A stretch of DNA of 9,802 nucleotides from Bacteriovoracaceae bacterium UBA4096 (GTDB lineage: Bacteria > Bdellovibrionota > Bacteriovoracia > Bacteriovoracales > Bacteriovoracaceae): the NCBI GenBank assembly GCA_002381945.1, contig DFXY01000030.1:25964-35765 (forward strand). Direction: 5' to 3'. The notes beneath the pieces were generated by a model that saw nothing but the letters and a program-made list of their open reading frames with translations, was not told where the DNA came from and searched no databases. The translations under genes and the position numbers were made by a program. This document shows, one piece after another, positions 6,135 to 9,802 of this stretch; position 1 is the stretch's first letter, and the number at the start of each line of letters is the position of its first letter.

Positions 6135-6154
6135 TCCGATAGGAATCTATCGGA
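6135..6154 (-). promoter_or_regulatory. Perfect 8-bp hairpin overlapping the hydrolase ribosome binding site
   Basis: TCCGATAG and CTATCGGA form a perfect stem with a 4-nt loop. On the minus-strand mRNA the 3' arm supplies the CGGA of the CGGAG ribosome binding site, 7-8 nt before the ATG at 6126. No T-run follows on either strand, so it is not a rho-independent terminator. It could gate translation of the hydrolase, separate its expression from the upstream operon, or be a DNA operator. Confidence 0.6.
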
Positions 6155-6187
6155 AACAACCCAAGTCAACTTGAAAGACCGATTAGT

Positions 6188-7030
6188 CTACTCGCCTTCT
6201 CCATTCCACCAATCGCGCATACGATCCCGCCAGCGGTTCCATCTTTCTCGCCAGTTATCCCACCAACCACCAGAAGGGGAATCATCTGGTTCAGGGGGAT
6301 CAGGAGACGGCGGTGGAGGTCTAGGAGGACGTCGTCTATAATTATCACTTCTGGGTCGGGGGGGACGAGGACTATCCCAGCTGTCATCTTCTTCCTCTGG
6401 AGCATCACTGATTTTAGTTAAAATTCCGCATGCCAGTGGAATTAACGGACTGGAAACGGTGGGAGGTAAATTCCTTCCTCTGCTATAGATCATGACAACC
6501 CGTTTCTCCAGATGTAGTTCATCTCCATTGAGCTTGGCCAGATCATCATTAATCAGATCATCAGGTTGCTGGAGATCAGAAAGCATAAGCTGATAAGAAG
6601 TTGACTGGGAGTAATTATAATTACCGGACGGGAATTTTCCACCTCCCTTTTGAGAACTAAGATCATTATCTAAAGGAACAATAATATGGCCAACTCTAGG
6701 TCGTGCTTCCTCCAAGTCAATATACCCATCTACATTCAGATCATCGTTTAGCTTTGGACAAGTAATTCCTAAATGGAGATGTTGTTCATGAGTTCCAGAA
6801 GGAGCATGGAAAAGTTTTATACGGACCTTAAATTCATCCCCGTAACGGGAAAACTTGACTTCACCGCCAACTTCATTAGACACTTTTGCATTAATGGGAA
6901 TTAAAATAGCTGAATAGATTCCATCAGAGATACTTTCTTCTTGTATCTGCCTCTCCTCTTTATCTTTAGGGGCCTTCCCACAGGAAAGAAAGGTCACAGT
7001 GAGAATAAGAGTGATAATCAGTTTTGTCAC
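6188..7030 (-). CDS. Lipoprotein with degenerate SodC-like domain, EF-hand loop and Pro/Arg/Trp-rich tail
   Basis: A 280-residue predicted lipoprotein that I place only by pattern. The signal is LIITLILTVTFLSC, with C17 lipidated. Residues 38-207 parallel the window's own SodC: EVGGEVKFSRYGDEFKVRI, then HLHLGITC (H84, H86, C91), then LNGDELHLEKRVVMIYSRG, ending PLACGILTK (C201). SodC has VKGTVSF, FHIHEKGVC, LILGKAIIIHAG and RLACGLIQR at the same places. The bridging His appears to be Lys132 and the last Cu His is Tyr182, so dismutase activity is unlikely. A canonical EF-hand loop, D97-x-N99-x-D101-G-x-I-D105-x-x-E108, is inserted after HLH. The tail (211-280) is acidic, then Pro/Arg-rich, then has seven Trp in residues 256-275. 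The start is a GTG without a good Shine-Dalgarno; the frame closes just upstream. Confidence 0.7.
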   Translation of the reverse strand: MTKLIITLILTVTFLSCGKAPKDKEERQIQEESISDGIYSAILIPINAKVSNEVGGEVKFSRYGDEFKVRIKLFHAPSGTHEQHLHLGITCPKLNDDLNVDGYIDLEEARPRVGHIIVPLDNDLSSQKGGGKFPSGNYNYSQSTSYQLMLSDLQQPDDLINDDLAKLNGDELHLEKRVVMIYSRGRNLPPTVSSPLIPLACGILTKISDAPEEEDDSWDSPRPPRPRSDNYRRRPPRPPPPSPDPPEPDDSPSGGWWDNWRERWNRWRDRMRDWWNGEGE

Positions 7031-7078
7031 ACTCAGGATTTTTCATCTACGCTCTTCATCATAGCAATGCGAATAGCA

Positions 7079-7549
7079 CTAATTGATGCTTATAGAAGTA
7101 ATCCAGTTAAACAGTGCTTCAATGACAACAAACGCAACATAACCAGTACCTATCATCAATAGAATTAATGAAACACAAATTAAGGCCACAATCATCCGGG
7201 ATTTTATTGTCTCTCGCGGTGGATTAAGAAGATGCTTCTCTAGCAGTTTCATATTTCGATCATTTGCTTTCCAATAAAAGTCAAAAAGATTACCCACGAT
7301 TGGTATCATATCAATGATGTTTTCAATGGCCACGTTTATCCCCATCCTTATGAGTGTGGCAGGAGGGACTCCCATAGAGGCGGCTTCAGATATGATAAAG
7401 ATCGACATCCCCGCAGTGATCCAGTCACCAACGACAGGAATTAAACCAATCAAGGCATCTAATCCAAATTTCACCCCGAAAGGTCCCTGAAATTTAGAAT
7501 CGAGCGTGTTACTTATTATTTTCAGCCGTTTTAGTTTTTGAGTCTGCAC
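7079..7549 (-). CDS. DUF4112 membrane protein
   Basis: A 156-residue protein matching the DUF4112 pattern: FGLDALIGLIPVVGDWITAG (residues 28-47), then MGINVAIENIIDMIPIVGNLFD (69-90) and WKANDRNMKLLEKHL (93-107). The two repeated [LI]IPxVGD/N turns look like membrane-dipping hairpins. A clear C-terminal transmembrane stretch is at 119-149. No function has been assigned to the family that I know of; an inner-membrane location is inferred. The start is a GTG with AAGGA 6 nt upstream. It lies 30 nt after the tamB-like stop and 48 nt before the next gene on the same strand, so it is very likely co-transcribed with the tam genes. Confidence 0.85.
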   Translation of the reverse strand: MQTQKLKRLKIISNTLDSKFQGPFGVKFGLDALIGLIPVVGDWITAGMSIFIISEAASMGVPPATLIRMGINVAIENIIDMIPIVGNLFDFYWKANDRNMKLLEKHLLNPPRETIKSRMIVALICVSLILLMIGTGYVAFVVIEALFNWITSISIN

Positions 7550-7579
7550 AAGATATCCTTTATTAAATTACAGGCAAGG

Positions 7580-9484
7580 TCAATAAGCGATGATTCTTTC
7601 CAATAAAACGCCATAATTCCTGGAATCAGTATCCGTAGGTGTCGCAGAATTTTGAACTGATGTATCAAGGTACCAGCCTTTACCTAAAGATCTCCTGATC
7701 GCAGTCGAATTTACCCCTTCTCGTCCACCACCTACTCTTAAGGAACTTTTATTACCAAGACCAAATTGGGCCGTCGCATTCTTTGACTCTGGATCATAGC
7801 CCACATATTCGACAGGGCTTCCGGCAAGAAAATATAAAACTGACAAAGAAAGAATTCCCTGTGAAAGAAGTTTATTCGTTTTAGTTGCTGCATTCTTATC
7901 ATTCGTATCCAATTCTGAGAGAGGTCTCCCAAATAATAATACGGCAAAGATATCATTCTGCGGTAATGGAGGTTCACTGGTGAATACATAGCGAGGATCA
8001 CTGACCGGACCTTCCAGTTCAAGCGTAATACGATATTCAGGAAGGGGAAATTTTATAGTGGCCTTCAGGACTGGATCAATTGGTGCCTTAAAATTAATGA
8101 CTAAATCTTGCAGTCGAATAGGCCTTTTGAAGACTGTCGTTTTAAGAGGTAGTACTTTGACAAATCCTTCTTTTATTTCACCAGCGCGGATTTTTAAATC
8201 AAAATTCATCTTCAAAGACTCATCTAAAAGATTCGTTTTGATTTGAAGAGCTTCATCGTTCAATGCTTCAAGATCTAAAAAGAGATTACTTTTTCTTTCT
8301 TCATTTTTGGGCCGACTTAAACTTTTTTTAAAACGCCTGTCCGGAAAGAACTGGGGAGGTGGAGATTTTTTTGAAAGTCTGGGAAATTGCAGTTTAACAT
8401 CTTCAAAATCGACCCCGACACTAATCGCTCCGGGAGTAAAAGTTTTAATTGGCATGGGGACATCAACTGTCAATGTCAGTTTTAAATTTTGTTGGGCACT
8501 GGCAAGATCTAAACCTGTGGAACTTTTTATCAAGACGGAAGTTGTATTTTCCATTTCCTCGACATGAATAAAACTTTTTATGGTTCCGTTCATCACATTC
8601 AAAGGAGCTGGTAAGGTATTATATGGTTTAGGAACAAACTTCGAAATTTTATTCTTCGTGTCCAGAATCTGTAGATCAGCTTTAGAGGCAAGGAAGATGT
8701 TTCTGAGATAATCCTTTTGCAATGGAAGATCTACGTAAGAGTTTATCTTAAAAGACAATAACTCCAGATCCCCGGTTAATTCGATTGGAATCCCCTTCTC
8801 TTTCATGACTGCTAAGAGTTTGGCCTGTTTTAAATAGAGAGGAATTGCAAATTTGCCCTCAATTGGCAGCCTATATTCTTCAAGCATGGTTACTTCAACT
8901 TTTTCAGGATCTGCATTTAGTTTCAGTATCCAGCTCTTAAGTTCAAGTGTGTTCTTCGCTTTGACCAATTTTAGGTCGAAGCTATATTGCCGTTTATCTT
9001 TTACAGTCTGAACTTTTTCCACTTCTATCAACATGTCAGGCACAACCTTACTCCAAAGAAGTTTCCAGTACCTCCAAATTTCAGGAGGTGCACCTGAAGT
9101 TTTCTCAGATGGTAAAAGGGTAATATTCATTAAATCAGAACTTAAAAAGAAGGGAGATAATGTTGTGACAACTAAGCCATCGTTCAAAGTCCAACTTAAT
9201 TGCAGATCCCATGAGACTTCTTTAAGGCAGGAATCGAAAATAAAACTTTCATGGTTAAACTCCAGGCAAAGGTTTTTAAAATGCCCACTGAACTTCCGGT
9301 CATTCCAATGTTTCCATTCATGCCTAAATTGAGCTTCTTTCCATGACCATTCTTTTAATACTGCACTTTTACTTAGTAAAAATTTTAAGCTTTCAGGGTT
9401 AATCAAAATCCCCGGTCTGATAAAAATCAAAAGCAAGAAGAGACTAAATGAAAGCAAGATAAATATAAGGATTTTTTTTAACAT
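7580..9484 (-). CDS. tamB: TamB-like (DUF490) envelope assembly/lipid transport protein, short form
   Basis: A 634-residue TamB/AsmA-like protein. Residues 4-22 are an N-terminal signal anchor (ILIFILLSFSLFLLLIFI), placing the rest in the periplasm. The body is mostly beta-strand, as expected for the lipid-carrying beta-taco groove of this family. The diagnostic C-terminal part is at about 489-525: ELEGPVSDPRYVFTSEPPLP, then NDIFAVLLFGRPLSEL, followed by a Gly-rich beta region. E. coli TamB is about 1260 residues, so this is half-length. A basic Pro/Lys/Arg-rich stretch (PRLSKKSPPPQFFPDRRFKK onward) interrupts the middle and may be a linker. The ATG follows the tamA-like stop directly (TAAATG), with GGAG 8 nt upstream. 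The Omp85 partner next door supports a TAM-type role; the symbol is by family, not proven orthology. Confidence 0.85.
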   Translation of the reverse strand: MLKKILIFILLSFSLFLLLIFIRPGILINPESLKFLLSKSAVLKEWSWKEAQFRHEWKHWNDRKFSGHFKNLCLEFNHESFIFDSCLKEVSWDLQLSWTLNDGLVVTTLSPFFLSSDLMNITLLPSEKTSGAPPEIWRYWKLLWSKVVPDMLIEVEKVQTVKDKRQYSFDLKLVKAKNTLELKSWILKLNADPEKVEVTMLEEYRLPIEGKFAIPLYLKQAKLLAVMKEKGIPIELTGDLELLSFKINSYVDLPLQKDYLRNIFLASKADLQILDTKNKISKFVPKPYNTLPAPLNVMNGTIKSFIHVEEMENTTSVLIKSSTGLDLASAQQNLKLTLTVDVPMPIKTFTPGAISVGVDFEDVKLQFPRLSKKSPPPQFFPDRRFKKSLSRPKNEERKSNLFLDLEALNDEALQIKTNLLDESLKMNFDLKIRAGEIKEGFVKVLPLKTTVFKRPIRLQDLVINFKAPIDPVLKATIKFPLPEYRITLELEGPVSDPRYVFTSEPPLPQNDIFAVLLFGRPLSELDTNDKNAATKTNKLLSQGILSLSVLYFLAGSPVEYVGYDPESKNATAQFGLGNKSSLRVGGGREGVNSTAIRRSLGKGWYLDTSVQNSATPTDTDSRNYGVLLERIIAY

Positions 9485-9802
9485 TTAAAAAACTCCGCCT
9501 ATCCCGAGATAGAAGAGGTTCCCCAAATCCTGGAAAGGTTGAGTCTTATATGCACGGGCAGCAAAGCCTTGAACTAGCCCAATGGGAGAGAGCCATCTTA
9601 ATCCGATTCCCGGAGAATAATAGAGTTGAGGGTTCAAATCCCAGGAACGCTCTCCAAAATAAGACAGATCTATAAAAGTAAAACCTTCCACCGATTCTTT
9701 TACCAGATAGGTTCTTCTTAATTCAAACTTACCTCCAATTTTAGTTAAGGCCCCAAGACCATCATTTTGTGGCAGGGTTTTTAAAAGAAAACCTCGAAGA
9801 TC
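9485..9802 (-). CDS. tamA: Omp85/TamA-family outer-membrane barrel, C-terminal end only
   Basis: The last 105 residues of an Omp85-superfamily beta barrel; the frame is open to the right window edge, so the start lies outside. The GTG at 9691 is an internal Val, not a start. Visible features are the RGF of the lid loop near the edge (DLRGF), the strand pattern IGGKFELRRTYLV, then FTFIDLSYFGERSW, the family-typical YSPGIGLRWLSPIGLVQGFAA, and a terminal YLGIGGVF ending in Phe, as expected for the C-terminal beta signal recognised by BamA. Partnership with the directly adjoining tamB-like gene (no gap) indicates TamA rather than BamA, whose usual downstream partner is Skp/Lpx genes. The POTRA part cannot be seen. 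Confidence 0.88.
   Translation of the reverse strand, partial: DLRGFLLKTLPQNDGLGALTKIGGKFELRRTYLVKESVEGFTFIDLSYFGERSWDLNPQLYYSPGIGLRWLSPIGLVQGFAARAYKTQPFQDLGNLFYLGIGGVF

Noticed and set aside
6155..6175. CAAGTCAACTTG near-palindrome and TTGACT as a promoter -35 before the hydrolase gene.
   Set aside because: No acceptable -10 at 16-18 nt; the arms are only 5 bp.
6166..6408. 80-residue minus-strand reading frame.
   Set aside because: It lies in another frame over the codon-biased Pro/Arg/Trp tail of the SodC-like lipoprotein; a shadow with no ribosome site.
9485..9691. A free-standing 68-residue protein starting at 9691.
   Set aside because: The GTG there is an internal Val; the frame continues to the window edge with typical Omp85 sequence including RGF.

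Overview
The window looks like chromosomal DNA from a low-GC, Gram-negative bacterium. It holds a TamA/TamB-type outer-membrane assembly pair, three exported or lipid-anchored envelope proteins and a periplasmic Cu/Zn superoxide dismutase. Compact gene packing and many small lipoproteins suggest Bdellovibrionota (a Bacteriovorax/Peredibacter-like relative), but that is inference from style and family content, not from a marker gene. I see no rRNA, tRNA, CRISPR array, transposase or phage gene.

Left part (1-2803). The window opens inside an endonuclease/exonuclease/phosphatase-family gene (+). Its end overlaps a minus-strand operon read from about 2063 to 678: cbpA (DnaJ-type co-chaperone), cbpM (its modulator) and a small acidic exported protein, with overlapping or coupled starts. 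Divergent from cbpA is a DsbA-like thioredoxin-fold gene whose active site is CPYS instead of CPYC.

Middle (2794-4894). A sodC lipoprotein gene (-) with a recognisable promoter is divergent from a PmtA-like SAM-dependent methyltransferase (+). This is followed by a short, sensorless histidine kinase whose start codon sits in the loop of a perfect 13-bp inverted repeat.

Right part (4891-9802, all minus). The order of transcription is tamA-like Omp85 (only the C-terminus is in the window), a short tamB-like gene, a DUF4112 membrane protein, a lipoprotein that looks like a degenerate SodC with an EF-hand loop and a Trp/Arg tail, and an exported alpha/beta hydrolase. Gaps are 0, 30, 48 and 61 nt, so this is probably one envelope-themed operon. 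A perfect 8-bp hairpin covers part of the hydrolase ribosome binding site.

All three convergent gene pairs overlap at their 3' ends (23, 10 and 4 nt), leaving no intergenic terminators. I found no clearly new multi-gene system. The best leads are the SodC-like EF-hand/Trp-tail lipoprotein, the inverted repeat around the kinase start, and the hairpin before the hydrolase.
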